DNA from: Streptomyces sp. TSRI0107
GTDB lineage: Bacteria > Actinomycetota > Actinomycetes > Streptomycetales > Streptomycetaceae
Assembly (NCBI RefSeq): GCF_001905845.1
Contig: NZ_LIVZ01000014.1
Location: 248,001 to 312,000 of the forward strand
Direction: 5' to 3'
Length of the DNA: 64,000 nucleotides
Made by a program: the position numbers and the translations under genes. The notes beneath the pieces were generated by a model that worked only from the letters and a program-made list of their open reading frames with translations, was not told the DNA's origin and made no database searches. Of the stretch, positions 39,962-49,282 are shown piece after piece. The number at the start of each line of letters is the position of its first letter. Positions within the stretch are counted from its first letter, which is position 1.

Positions 39962-41823
39962 TCGCCACCGCCGGTCACGTCGATCACGGCAAGTCGACGC
40001 TGGTGAGGCTGCTCACCGGCATGGAGCCGGACCGCTGGGAACAGGAGCGCCGGCGCGGCCTGACCATCGACCTCGGTTTCGCCTGGACGACCCTGCCGGG
40101 CGGACCCGAGGTGGCGTTCGTCGACGTCCCCGGCCACGAACGGTTCGTGCCCAACATGCTCGCGGGAATCGGCCCCGTCCCCGCCGTGCTGTTCGTGGTG
40201 GCCGCCGATGAGGGGTGGATGCCGCAGTCGACCGAGCATCTGGAGGCACTCGCCGCGCTGGGCGTGCGGCACGTGCTGCTCGCGGTGACCCGCTGCGACC
40301 TGGCCGACCCGGAACCGGCCCGGCGGCAGGCACTGGCCCGGATGGCGGCGGCCGGCCTGCGAGCGGTCGACTCGGTGACGGTGAGCGGGCGCACCGGCGA
40401 GGGCCTGGACCGGCTGCGTGCCGGACTGACGCGGCTGGTCGCAGCCCTGCCGTCCGCTGATCCGGATGCCGACGTCCGGCTGTGGGTGGACCGCTCGTTC
40501 AGCGTCGTGGGCGCGGGCACGGTGGTCACCGGAACGCTGGCGGCAGGCACGCTTCGAGCGGGGGCGGAGCTTCAGCTGGCGTCCACCGGGGCGGTGATGC
40601 GGGTACGCGGCCTGCAGGCCCTGGGCCGGAGCGCGCCCGAGGTCCGCGCCGTGGCCCGAGTGGCGGTCAATCTGCGCGGCGTCGAGCACCATGGGATCGG
40701 CCGCGGCGACGCGCTGCTCACTCCGGGAAGGTGGCTGACGACGTCCGAGGTCGATGTCTCGCTGCGCTTCGGCGGCGGCGACCTTGACGCCCGCGGGCGG
40801 CGCGGCGACGGCGGTGAGACCGGTGACGACAGCGGCAGGGGGACGGCCGGTGACGACCGGGGCGGAAGTGACGTGGGCGAACGCCGCGATCTCCCTCGCG
40901 AGCTCGTGCTGCACGTGGGATCTGCTTCCGTCGCCGCCCGGGTCCGGCCGCTGGGGCCCGGCAGCGTCCGGCTGCGGCTGGCCCGGCCCCTGCCACTGCG
41001 CGTCGGCGACCGCGCGTTGCTGCGCGACCCCGGTCGCCACCGCATCGCCGCCGGTGTCGACGTACTCGACGTGACGCCCCCCGAACTGCGCCGGCGCGGA
41101 GCCGCGCGGTCGCGCGCCGCGGAGCTGGCCGCCCTGACCGGTGCGCCACCGCAGGCGGTGGCCGAGGCGATACTGCTCCGGCGGCGCTTCGCGACCACAG
41201 GCGAACTGCGCTCCATGGGGCTGCCCGCGGCCGGCGAGCCGGCGGGTGACGGCCGGCGGGTTCATGTGTGCGTGTGGCGCGAGCTGCTCGCCGCCGTGCG
41301 CACCGTGGTCGACCAGTGGAGCGACGATCACCCGCTGGAGACCGGGGTGCCGGTGGAGGCGGTACGGCAGCGGTTGCGGCTGCCCACCACCGGTGTGGTG
41401 GAACGGCTTGCCGATGCCGCGTCGCTGCCGTTGGTGGGCGGGCGGGTGTGCGCGCCGGGGCGCCCGGCGGCGCTTCCCGGACCCGTCGAGGCGGCGGTCG
41501 CGGCGCTGGCCGCCGAGTTGCGCGACGCGCCGTTCGCGGCGCCGGACGCCGCCAGGATGGCGGAGCTGCGGCTGGGGCGCCGGGAGCTGGCCGCCGCGGT
41601 GCGCGCCGGCCGCCTGCTGAAAGTGGCCGACGGCGTCTTCCTGCTTCCGGACAGCGAGGCACGGGCCACCGACGTGCTCGCTGAACTGCCGCAGCCGTTC
41701 ACCCTCAGCCAGGCGCGGCAGGCCCTGCGGATCGCGGTACCGCTGCTGGAGCTGCTGGACCGTCGCGGCGTCACGGAGCGGCTGCCGGACGACACCCGTC
41801 GTATGCGTCTCCGGCCGGTCTGA
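39952..41823 (+). CDS. selB: Selenocysteine-specific elongation factor
   Basis: The 623-residue GTPase starts MQVIATAGHVDHGKSTLVRLLTG (P-loop), with DVPGHERFVPNML and TRCDLAD. EF-Tu-like domains II-III follow, then C-terminal winged helices (for example FTLSQARQALRIAVPLLELLDRRGV) that bind the SECIS hairpin. A Gly/Asp-rich low-complexity insert lies around residues 280-310 (ARGRRGDGGETGDDSGRG), between translation-factor domains. GTG start overlaps selA. Confidence 0.95.
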   Translation: MQVIATAGHVDHGKSTLVRLLTGMEPDRWEQERRRGLTIDLGFAWTTLPGGPEVAFVDVPGHERFVPNMLAGIGPVPAVLFVVAADEGWMPQSTEHLEALAALGVRHVLLAVTRCDLADPEPARRQALARMAAAGLRAVDSVTVSGRTGEGLDRLRAGLTRLVAALPSADPDADVRLWVDRSFSVVGAGTVVTGTLAAGTLRAGAELQLASTGAVMRVRGLQALGRSAPEVRAVARVAVNLRGVEHHGIGRGDALLTPGRWLTTSEVDVSLRFGGGDLDARGRRGDGGETGDDSGRGTAGDDRGGSDVGERRDLPRELVLHVGSASVAARVRPLGPGSVRLRLARPLPLRVGDRALLRDPGRHRIAAGVDVLDVTPPELRRRGAARSRAAELAALTGAPPQAVAEAILLRRRFATTGELRSMGLPAAGEPAGDGRRVHVCVWRELLAAVRTVVDQWSDDHPLETGVPVEAVRQRLRLPTTGVVERLADAASLPLVGGRVCAPGRPAALPGPVEAAVAALAAELRDAPFAAPDAARMAELRLGRRELAAAVRAGRLLKVADGVFLLPDSEARATDVLAELPQPFTLSQARQALRIAVPLLELLDRRGVTERLPDDTRRMRLRPV

Positions 41824-41914
41824 CCGGTACGCGGCGTACTGCTCGACATGCTCCCCGCCCGTTCCGGCGTTACGTTGGCTGCGACAGCGGAAGGGCGCGA
41901 GGCGGGAGATCGCC

Positions 41915-44900
41915 GTGGGCCTGCGGCAGTGGATCGACGGCTGGCCGGTGTACCGGCAGTTCACCGGCGACGACGCGCTGGGCAGAGGGACCGCGGCACG
42001 CTCGCGCGGCACCGAGCGGCTGTCCGCCCGTACCGAGCAGGCCGACAGGGTCGTACGGTCGGTGTGCCCGTACTGCGCCGTGGGCTGCGGGCAGAAGGTC
42101 TACGTCAAGGACGAGAAGGTCACCCAGATCGAGGGCGACCCGGACTCCCCGATCTCACGCGGCCGGCTGTGCCCCAAGGGGGCGGCCGGCAAGCAGCTGG
42201 TGACCGGCCCCGGCCGGATCAGCACTGTCCTCCATCGGCGGCCGCACGGCACGGGGTGGGAGCGGATGCCGCTCGACCGGGCGATGGAGACGATCGCGGA
42301 CCGGGTCATCGAGACCCGTCGGCAGACCTGGCAGGACACGCATCGCGGCGTCCCCGTCCGGCGCACGCTCGGCATCGCCTCGCTCGGCGGAGCGACGCTG
42401 GACAACGAAGAGAACTACCTGATGAAGAAGCTCTACACGGCGCTGGGCGCCATCCAGATCGAGAACCAGGCGCGGATTTGACACTCCGCCACGGTTCCCG
42501 GTCTGGGGACCTCGTTCGGCCGTGGCGGAGCCACGACGTTCCAGCAGGACCTCGCCGAGGCCGACTGCGTCCTCATTCAGGGCTCGAACATGGCCGAGTG
42601 CCATCCGGTCGGCTTCCAGTGGGTGATGGAAGCCAAGGAGCGGGGCGCCACGATCATTCACGTCGACCCCCGCTTCACCCGCACCAGCGCGCTGGCGGAC
42701 ATCCACGTGCCGCTGCGCGCCGGGACGGACATCGCCTTCCTCGGCGCCCTGATCAACCATGTGCTGAGCAACGGCAAGGACTTCCGCGAGTACGTGGTCG
42801 CCTACACCAACGCGCCGGCGATCCTCCGGCAGGACTTCGCCGACACCGAGGACCTGGACGGGCTGTTCTCGGGTTTCGACCCGGAGAACGGTCACTACGA
42901 GACGACCAGCTGGATGTACGAGGGCGCGCAGGCCTCGGCGGCGGCCGGTGCCCGGGACCGGTGGCCGGCATCCGGGGACGAGGGCGGGCAGGACGCCGCC
43001 GCCCGGCAGCACGGAGGCAGGGAGCTGCGCGAGACCGCCCGCGGCGAGGCGTACGGCGCCGGCGGCCCCGCCCTGGACGCGAAGCCGGCCATGGACCCGA
43101 CACTGCGACACCCCCGCTGCGTCTACCAGGTGCTCAAGCGGCACTTCGCCCGCTACACGCCGGAGCTGGTCGAGGACGTCTGCGGCATCCCCCGCGAGCT
43201 GTTCGCCCGGGTGGCGGACGCGATCACCGCCAACTCGGGACGCGAGCGCACCACGGCGCTGTGCTACTCCGTCGGCTGGACCCAGCACACCGTCGGGGTG
43301 CAGTACATCCGGACCGCGTCCATCCTGCAGGCGCTGCTGGGCAACATGGGCCGGCCGGGCGGCGGCATCCTGGCCCTGCGCGGACATGCCAGCATCCAGG
43401 GCTCCACGGACGTCCCCACGCTGTTCGACCTGCTGCCCGGCTACATCCCCATGCCGCACGCCCACCAGCACCAGGACCTGGACGCGTTCGTGGCCGCGGA
43501 CGCCGGCACCACCGGCTTCTGGGGCAACATGCGCGCATACGTGGTGAGTCTGCTCAAGGCGTGGTGGGGAGAAGCGGCCACCGAGGAGAACGCCTACCGC
43601 TTCGACTGGCTGCCCCGGCTGACCGGCGACCACGGCACCTACCGGACGGTGCTGAACCAGCTCTCGGGGGAGTGCAAGGGTTACTTCCTCGTCGGGGAGA
43701 ACCCGGCGGTCGGTTCGGCCAACGGCAAACTGCAGCGGCTGGGCCTGGCCAACCTGGACTGGCTGGTGGTGCGGGACCTGCGGATGATCGAGAGCGCGAC
43801 CTTCTGGAAGGACGGGCCGGAGATCGAGGCCGGTGAGCTGCGCACCGAGGAGATCCCGACGGAGGTGTTCTTCCTGCCGGCCGCGGCGCACACGGAGAAG
43901 AACGGCAGCTTCACCAACACCCAGCGGCTGCTGCAGTGGCACCACGCGGCGGTCGACCCGCCGGGGGACGCCCGCAGCGACCTGTGGTTCTACTACCACC
44001 TCGGCCGGATCATCCGGGAGAAACTGGCCGGCTCCACGGACCCGCGCGACCGCCCGCTGCTCGACCTCACCTGGGACTACCCGACCGAAGGCCCGCAGGC
44101 CGAACCGAGCGCCGACGAAGTGCTGGCCGAGATCAACGGACACGGCCCGGACGGACAGCCGCTGTCCACGTCGACCCAGCTGCGCGACGACGGCTCCACC
44201 GCCTGCGGGGTCTGGATCTACTGCGGGGTCCGCGCCGGCGGGCACAACCACGCGGCGAACCGCCGGCCACGCGACGAGCAGAGCCGGGTCGCCCCCGACT
44301 GGGGCTGGGCATGGCCGGCCAACCGCCGCATGCTCTACAACCGGGCGTCGGCCGATCCCGAGGGCAGGCCGTGGAGCGAGCGCAAGCGGTACGTGTGGTG
44401 GGACGCGGAGCAGGGCCGGTGGACCGGGGAGGACGTCCCGGACTTCGAGGCGGACAAGCCGCCCGACTACCGGCCGCCGCCGGGCGCGAAAGCCCAGGAC
44501 GCGCTGTCCGGCACGGACCCGTTCATCATGCAGAGCGACGGCCGGGCCTGGCTGTTCGCGCCGGCCGGGCTGGCCGACGGCCCGCTGCCCGCGCACTACG
44601 AGCCGTACGAGTCGCCGGTGGACAACCCGCTGTACGGGCAGCAGACGAACCCGGCGCTCCAGGCCTACGACCGTCCGGTGAACCGGTACCACCCGGCAGG
44701 CAGCACGGTGTATCCGTACACGTTCACCACCTACCGGCTCACCGAGCACCACACGGCCGGCGGCATGAGCCGTACCCTGCCCTATCTGTCCGAGCTGCAG
44801 CCCGAGTTCTTCTGCGAGGTCTCCCCGGAACTCGCCGCGGAGCGCGGCCTGGAGCACCTCGGCTGGGCGACCATCACCACGGCCCGCACGGCGGTCGAGG

Positions 44901-45202
44901 CCAGAGTGCTGGTGACCGATCGCATCAAACCGCTCCGGGTCCGAGGCCGCACCATCCACCAGGTGGGGATGCCTTACCACTGGGGCCCGGAGGGACTGTC
45001 CACGGGCGACGCGGCGAACGAGCTGCTGTCCGTGGTGCTCGACCCGAACGTGCGCATCCAGGAGTCCAAGGCGGCGACCTGCGACATCCGGCCGGGCAGG
45101 CGACCACGGGGCCCGGCGCTGCCGGCCCACGTGGCGGAGTACCGGCGACGCGCAGGTCTCCCCGACGACACCCCGCCCGGCACAGGAGAGGGGCAGCGAT
45201 GA
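41915..45202 (+). CDS. fdhG: Formate dehydrogenase alpha subunit, selenoprotein (Sec at residue 189)
   Basis: The protein is about 1095 residues when UGA at 42479-42481 is read as selenocysteine; both flanking open frames are in the same phase. It has an Fe-S motif CPYCAVGCGQKVYV, then CPKGAAG, and ENQARI-U-HSATVPGLGTSFGRGG around the Sec that ligates Mo/W. Molybdopterin-binding motifs (QGSNMAECHPVGF, GMPYHWGPEGLSTGDAANEL) follow. A SECIS-like hairpin starts just 3' of the UGA. GTG at 41915 has GGGAG at 7 bases. It oxidises formate with the beta and gamma subunits downstream. A simple gene finder will split it into two genes. Confidence 0.95.
42484..42530 (+). promoter_or_regulatory. SECIS element of fdhG
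   Basis: A perfect 11-bp stem, CTCCGCCACGG (42484-42494) with 42520-42530, starts 2 bases after the UGA. Inside, TTCCC pairs with GGGGA to leave an apical GGTCT loop, like the GGUCU loop of the E. coli fdhF SECIS recognised by SelB. Confidence 0.85.
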
Positions 45203-46143
45203 CTCCCGACCACAACAGGCTGTCCGGCCCACTGGCCGACCCCAGCGCGGACGCCGGCTACCCCGGCACCCACCCTCCCCGGATGGGGTTCTTCACGGAC
45301 ACCTCCGTCTGCATCGGCTGCAAGGCGTGCCAGGTGGCCTGCAAAGAGTGGAACGAGGTTCCGGCGGAGACCGAGGAGCTCGACCTGCTCGGGCAGTCGT
45401 TCGACAACACCGGAGCGCTGAGCGCCAACAACTGGCGGCACGTGGCATTCATCGAGCAAACCGTGGCGCCGGACCGGACGCCGGTCGATCTCGGCATGCC
45501 GGCCATGGGCCCGCCCGGGCACGACGCGGGGACCGGGGAGGACCGGGTGCGCTGGCTGATGTCCAGCGACGTGTGCAAGCACTGCACCCACGCCGCCTGC
45601 CTGGACGTCTGCCCGACCGGGTCGTTGTTCCGCACCGAGTTCGGGACCGTTGTGGTGCAGGAGGACATCTGCAACGGCTGCGGATACTGCGTGCCGGCGT
45701 GCCCGTACGGCGTGATCGACATCCGCCCGGGCGACGGCCGGGCCTTCAAATGCACGCTGTGCTACGACCGGTTGGGGGCGGGCCGGGAACCGGCCTGCGC
45801 CCAGGCATGCCCCACCGACTCCATCCAGTTCGGCCCTCTGGAGGAACTGCGCGAGCGGGCCGACCGGCGGGTGGCCGAGCTGCACGAGCGCGGGGTGGAC
45901 CAGGCACGGCTGTACGGCCGGGATCCACAGGACGGCGTCGGCGGCGACGGCGCGTTCTTCCTCCTGCTGGACGAGCCCGAGGTGTACGGGCTGCCGCCCG
46001 ACCCGGTGGTCACCACCCGCGACCTGCCGTCGATGTGGCGGCACGCGGCCACGGCCGCCGCCGGTGTGGCCGTGAGCGTGGCGCTGTCCTTCCTGGGACG
46101 GGGGACCTTCCAGCGGAGGACCTTTCCGAGGAGGACGCCGTGA
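45199..46143 (+). CDS. fdhH: Formate dehydrogenase beta (iron-sulfur) subunit
   Basis: The 314-residue ferredoxin-like subunit has four cysteine clusters: CIGCKACQVACKEWN, CKHCTHAACLDVCPTGS, CNGCGYCVPACPYG and CTLCYDRLGAGREPACAQACPTDSIQFG, binding four 4Fe-4S centres. A C-terminal hydrophobic helix (AATAAAGVAVSVALSFLG) may anchor it to the membrane. Start overlaps the alpha-subunit stop (ATGA) and its stop overlaps the gamma start (GTGA). Confidence 0.93.
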   Translation: MTPDHNRLSGPLADPSADAGYPGTHPPRMGFFTDTSVCIGCKACQVACKEWNEVPAETEELDLLGQSFDNTGALSANNWRHVAFIEQTVAPDRTPVDLGMPAMGPPGHDAGTGEDRVRWLMSSDVCKHCTHAACLDVCPTGSLFRTEFGTVVVQEDICNGCGYCVPACPYGVIDIRPGDGRAFKCTLCYDRLGAGREPACAQACPTDSIQFGPLEELRERADRRVAELHERGVDQARLYGRDPQDGVGGDGAFFLLLDEPEVYGLPPDPVVTTRDLPSMWRHAATAAAGVAVSVALSFLGRGTFQRRTFPRRTP

Positions 46144-47069
46144 CGGGCAGCGGTGAACGGGAACGGCCCATGGTCACGCGCGCGGAGTTCCGGTCGTACT
46201 ACGGCCGGCCGATCCTCAAGCGTCCCGCCTGGAAGGTGCCGGACGTGCCGGGATACCTGTTCCTCGGGGGAACGGCGGGCGCCTCGGCGTCCATGGCGGC
46301 GGTGGCCGAGCTGACCGCGCGCCGGGAGCTGGCCGGGACCGGCCGGTGGGTCGCCGCAGCCGCCTCGACGGCCGGAGTCGCCGCCCTGGTCCACGACCTG
46401 GGCCGTCCCGAGCGCTTCACACACATGCTGCGCGTCCTCAAGCCCACCTCGCCGCTGTCGGTGGGCTCCTGGATCCTCGCGCCGTTCTCCGCCCTCGCCA
46501 CCGCCTCGGCCGCCTCCCAGGCCACCGGGCGGCTGCCGGGGCTCGGCCGGCTCGCCGCGCTCGGCTCCGGCCTGCTGGGGCCGGCGATGTGCACCTACAC
46601 CGCGGTGCTGCTCTCCGACACGGCGGTGCCGGCGTGGCACGAGGCGTATCCGGAGCTGCCGTATCTGTTCGCCGGCAGCTCGCTGACCGGCGCCGCCGGC
46701 GCCGCACTGCTCTGCGCACCCGCCGCGGACCACGGACCGCCGACCCGGATGGGCCTCCTCGGCACGGGCATGGAAATCGCCGCGACGCGCCGCATCGAGC
46801 GGCGGCTCGGGCTGGTCGGTGAACCCTACGTCACGGGCCGGCCCGGCCGACTGCTGACCCTGGGCAAAGCACTGGCCGGAGCCGGAGCCGTGCTGTCGCT
46901 TCTCCCGGGCCGCCGCGCGGTCCCGGCCCTGGCCGGAGGGGCGTACCTGGCCGCGGGACTGTGCACCCGCTTCGGCATCTTCGCGGCAGGCATCGCGTCC
47001 GCCCAGGACCCGGTGTACGTGGTGACTCCGCAGCGGCAGCGTCCGCGTCCGGGCGGAGGCCCCTCCTGA
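46140..47069 (+). CDS. Formate dehydrogenase membrane subunit, NrfD/PsrC family
   Basis: The 309-residue polytopic protein begins YYGRPILKRPAWKVPDVPGYLFLGGTAGAS, typical of NrfD-type quinone-interacting subunits. It has about eight hydrophobic helices. The conserved DLGRPERFTHMLRVLKPTSPLSVGSW block is present. It replaces the cytochrome b gamma subunit of enterobacterial FdhN and would pass electrons to the quinone pool. Confidence 0.9.
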   Translation: MTGSGERERPMVTRAEFRSYYGRPILKRPAWKVPDVPGYLFLGGTAGASASMAAVAELTARRELAGTGRWVAAAASTAGVAALVHDLGRPERFTHMLRVLKPTSPLSVGSWILAPFSALATASAASQATGRLPGLGRLAALGSGLLGPAMCTYTAVLLSDTAVPAWHEAYPELPYLFAGSSLTGAAGAALLCAPAADHGPPTRMGLLGTGMEIAATRRIERRLGLVGEPYVTGRPGRLLTLGKALAGAGAVLSLLPGRRAVPALAGGAYLAAGLCTRFGIFAAGIASAQDPVYVVTPQRQRPRPGGGPS

Positions 47070-47255
47070 CCGCCGCCCGGGCCGCCGGAGTGACGGTGAT
47101 CACGGATGCTCTTCGGGGGGTGCTGCGTAGGCTGGGTGCAGTCGTCGTGGTGGGTCCAGGACATGCTGCCCGGACGTGCGACTCGTTGTAGGGTGTCGAA
47201 ACAGCCCTTGACCTGCAAAAAGGCGGGCAGGGAGCCTAGTTCCAGGAGTACCTCG

Positions 47256-47675
47256 ATGCTGCGAACCATGTTCAAGTCCAAGATCCACCGCGCCACCGTC
47301 ACCCAGGCCGACCTGCACTACGTGGGATCCGTGACCATCGACGCGGATCTGCTCGACGCCGCCGATCTGCTGCCCGGTGAGCTGGTGCACATCGTGGACA
47401 TCACCAACGGTGCCCGGCTGGAGACCTACGTCATCGAGGGTGAGCGGGGCTCGGGCGTCGTGGGGATCAATGGTGCCGCCGCCCACCTCGTCCACCCCGG
47501 AGACCTGGTGATCATCATCAGCTACGCTCAGGTCACCGACGCCGAGGCGCGGGCGCTGAAGCCGCGGGTGGTGCACGTGGACCGCGACAACCGGATCGTG
47601 GACCTCGGCAGCGACCCGGGTGAGCCGGTGCCGGGCTCGGACCAGCAGCGCAGTCCGCAGGCCGTACGGGCCTGA
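47256..47675 (+). CDS. panD: Aspartate 1-decarboxylase
   Basis: The 139-residue pyruvoyl enzyme of pantothenate synthesis starts MLRTMFKSKIHRATVTQADLHYVGSVTIDADLLDAA. The Gly-Ser self-cleavage site is in YVGSVT (Ser25). GINGAAAHLVHPGDLVIIISYA is also conserved. RBS AGGAG lies 7 bases before ATG at 47256. The 186-base gap after the fdh operon shows no recognisable feature. Confidence 0.95.
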   Translation: MLRTMFKSKIHRATVTQADLHYVGSVTIDADLLDAADLLPGELVHIVDITNGARLETYVIEGERGSGVVGINGAAAHLVHPGDLVIIISYAQVTDAEARALKPRVVHVDRDNRIVDLGSDPGEPVPGSDQQRSPQAVRA

Positions 47676-47698
47676 ACCGACGCACCGGGAGCGTGCCG

Positions 47699-48043
47699 AT
47701 GAGTGAGATCCAGATCCGCGACGACCGGGAGGCCGGCCGGCTGGAAGCCGTCGGCGAGGGCGAAGTCGTCGGTCACATCGAGTACTTCGTCCTCGAGTCG
47801 CCCGCCCGCGCCCTGGTCCCCGTCCACACCATCGTGGAACCGGCCCACGAGGGGAAGGGCATCGCGGGCTCGTTGGCACGAGAGCTGTACGCCCTCGCCG
47901 AGCGCGAGGGCGTCCCCGTCGCCCCGCTCTGCCCGTACGTCGTCAAGTGGGCCGAACGCCACCCCGACGAGGCCCCCGAGGCCGACCCCGAGCTGCTGCG
48001 TGCCGCGAAGGAGTGGCTGGTCGCGCACCCCGGGCGGTTCTGA
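47699..48043 (+). CDS. GNAT-family N-acetyltransferase, short YjdJ-like
   Basis: The 114-residue protein has the compact single-domain GNAT pattern: EVVGHIEYFVLE, VHTIVEPAHEGKGIAGSLARELYALA (acetyl-CoA loop) and PLCPYVVKWAERHPD. ATG at 47699 with GGGAG at 8 bases is preferred to a GTG two codons earlier. It follows panD by 23 bases. Substrate unknown. Confidence 0.8.
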   Translation: MSEIQIRDDREAGRLEAVGEGEVVGHIEYFVLESPARALVPVHTIVEPAHEGKGIAGSLARELYALAEREGVPVAPLCPYVVKWAERHPDEAPEADPELLRAAKEWLVAHPGRF

Positions 48044-48061
48044 CCGAAAGGCGCCTTCCGC

Positions 48062-48706
48062 GTGCTCGCCCTGCTGCACACCTCGCCCGTCCACGTGCCG
48101 GTCTTCGACGCCCTGCGCGACGCCCGCCGGCCGGGGCTGCCGCTGCGCCACCTCGTCCACGAGGACCTGCTCGACCGGGCCCGGCGCGACGGGCCGGAGG
48201 CCGTGGCCGGCGAGGTGCGGGACGTGGTGGTGCGGGCCGTCGGTGACGGGGCCCGCGCCGTGCTGTGCACGTGTTCCACCATCGGCGGCGTCGCGGAGGC
48301 GGCCGCCGCCTTTGCCGGGGTGCCGGTGCTGCGCGTCGACCGCCCGATGGCGTCCGCCGCGGTGGCCGCCGGCCCCCGGATCGTCGTGCTCGCCGCGCTG
48401 GAGAGCACCCTCGGACCGACAGCCGCGCTGATCGAGGAGGAGGGCCGGCGGGCCGGTCGCGCCGTCGAGGTGCGGACCCTGCTCGTCGACGGCGCCTGGG
48501 CCCGCTTCGAGGCGGGCGACAACGACGGGTACGTGGGCCTCGTGGCGGCCGCCGCCGACGCGGTGAGCCCGGCCGACGCCGACGCGGTCGTCCTCGCGCA
48601 GGCCTCCATGGCGCCCGCGGAACGGCTGACCGTCACTCCGCTCCCGGTGCTGTCCAGTCCCCGGCCGGGTTTCGCTGCGGCCGCCGAGGCGGCGCTTTCC
48701 GGGTGA
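48062..48706 (+). CDS. Asp/Glu-racemase-family protein
   Basis: The 214-residue protein has the catalytic-cysteine context VLCTCSTIGGVAEAA near residue 70 and a matching C-terminal half (AVVLAQASMAPAERL). The second catalytic cysteine expected of true racemases is an alanine/serine (LAQASM), so it may be a racemase-fold protein with altered activity. GTG start at 48062 follows the GNAT gene by 18 bases. Confidence 0.7.
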   Translation: MLALLHTSPVHVPVFDALRDARRPGLPLRHLVHEDLLDRARRDGPEAVAGEVRDVVVRAVGDGARAVLCTCSTIGGVAEAAAAFAGVPVLRVDRPMASAAVAAGPRIVVLAALESTLGPTAALIEEEGRRAGRAVEVRTLLVDGAWARFEAGDNDGYVGLVAAAADAVSPADADAVVLAQASMAPAERLTVTPLPVLSSPRPGFAAAAEAALSG

Positions 48707-48745
48707 GTCCGGGTGAGCCCGGGTGAGACCGGGTGACTCCGGTGG
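48699..48745. repeat. Short 10-bp tandem repeat
   Basis: Four units of GGGTGAGNCC (48701, 48711, 48721 and, degenerate, 48731) span the end of the racemase-like gene. Confidence 0.65.
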
Positions 48746-48853
48746 GCCCACCTGGACCGCCGCATTGACGCCCCCGGGTGAGTGCCGGACCGGACGCCGG
48801 GTAGGCGGGGGAGTAGTCCAGAGCCACCGTCGACCGACTGGCTGGAGGACGCA

Positions 48854-49093
48854 GTGACCGAACCGTACCCCGATCCCGTACAGCCCCCGCCGACACCCGG
48901 CCCGGACCCCGTGCATCCGGAGCCGCCGCCGGGTCCCGTGCCGCCGCCCGAGCCGCCGCCCGGCCCGGAGCCGACCCCGCCGCCCCCGGCCCCCGGACCG
49001 CCCCCGGGTCCTGTGCCCGAGCCGGGTCCGTCGCCGATCCCTCCAGGGCCTGAACCGGTCCCGAACCCAGAGCCCGGCCCGCCCCTGAGCTGA
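48854..49093 (+). CDS. Proline-rich small protein (79 residues)
   Basis: GTG at 48854 has GGAGG at 5 bases. The product is about half proline with Gly, Glu and Pro in PEPxPGP-type repeats and no membrane segment. It could be a wall-spanning or disordered protein, or an artefact of GC-rich repeats. The strong ribosome site argues for expression. No homologue is recognised. Confidence 0.45.
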   Translation: MTEPYPDPVQPPPTPGPDPVHPEPPPGPVPPPEPPPGPEPTPPPPAPGPPPGPVPEPGPSPIPPGPEPVPNPEPGPPLS

Positions 49094-49180
49094 GCGAACA
49101 GCGCCGTCGAACAGCAGAACGGCGGAACAGTAGAACAGCGGTGGGCGAGGTCGAATCCCCGCCCACCCCAAACGCCGTCA

Positions 49181-49209
49181 GGGGCGCGGGGAACTGCGCG
49201 AGCAGCCCC
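49181..49209. terminator. Streptomyces-type intergenic hairpin
   Basis: GGGGC...GCCCC arms enclose GCGCGGGGAACTGCGCG. This GGGGCGCGGGGAACTGCGCG sequence is a familiar intergenic terminator-like repeat in streptomycetes. It lies between the proline-rich ORF and the convergent gnd gene. Confidence 0.6.
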
Positions 49210-49282
49210 CACGCACCCGCACCCGCCCGACGACCGAACGCCGCCGAACGATGCCGCCGAACCCCCGAAACGCCGCGAGGCG

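Noticed and set aside
42479..42481. Apparent nonsense mutation splitting formate dehydrogenase into a 188-codon ORF and a second ORF
   Set aside because: Both parts are in the same phase, the context matches the Sec site of formate dehydrogenases, a SECIS hairpin follows, and all sel genes are adjacent.
48699..48745. Short tandem repeats considered as a CRISPR array
   Set aside because: Units are 10 bp with no spacers and no cas genes. No CRISPR array is seen anywhere in the window.
49141..49166. Sequence GAGGTCGAATCC inside a GTGGGCG/CGCCCAC stem, resembling a tRNA T-arm
   Set aside because: No acceptor, D or anticodon arm is found upstream, so it is at most a chance resemblance or an old fragment; no integrase is nearby.
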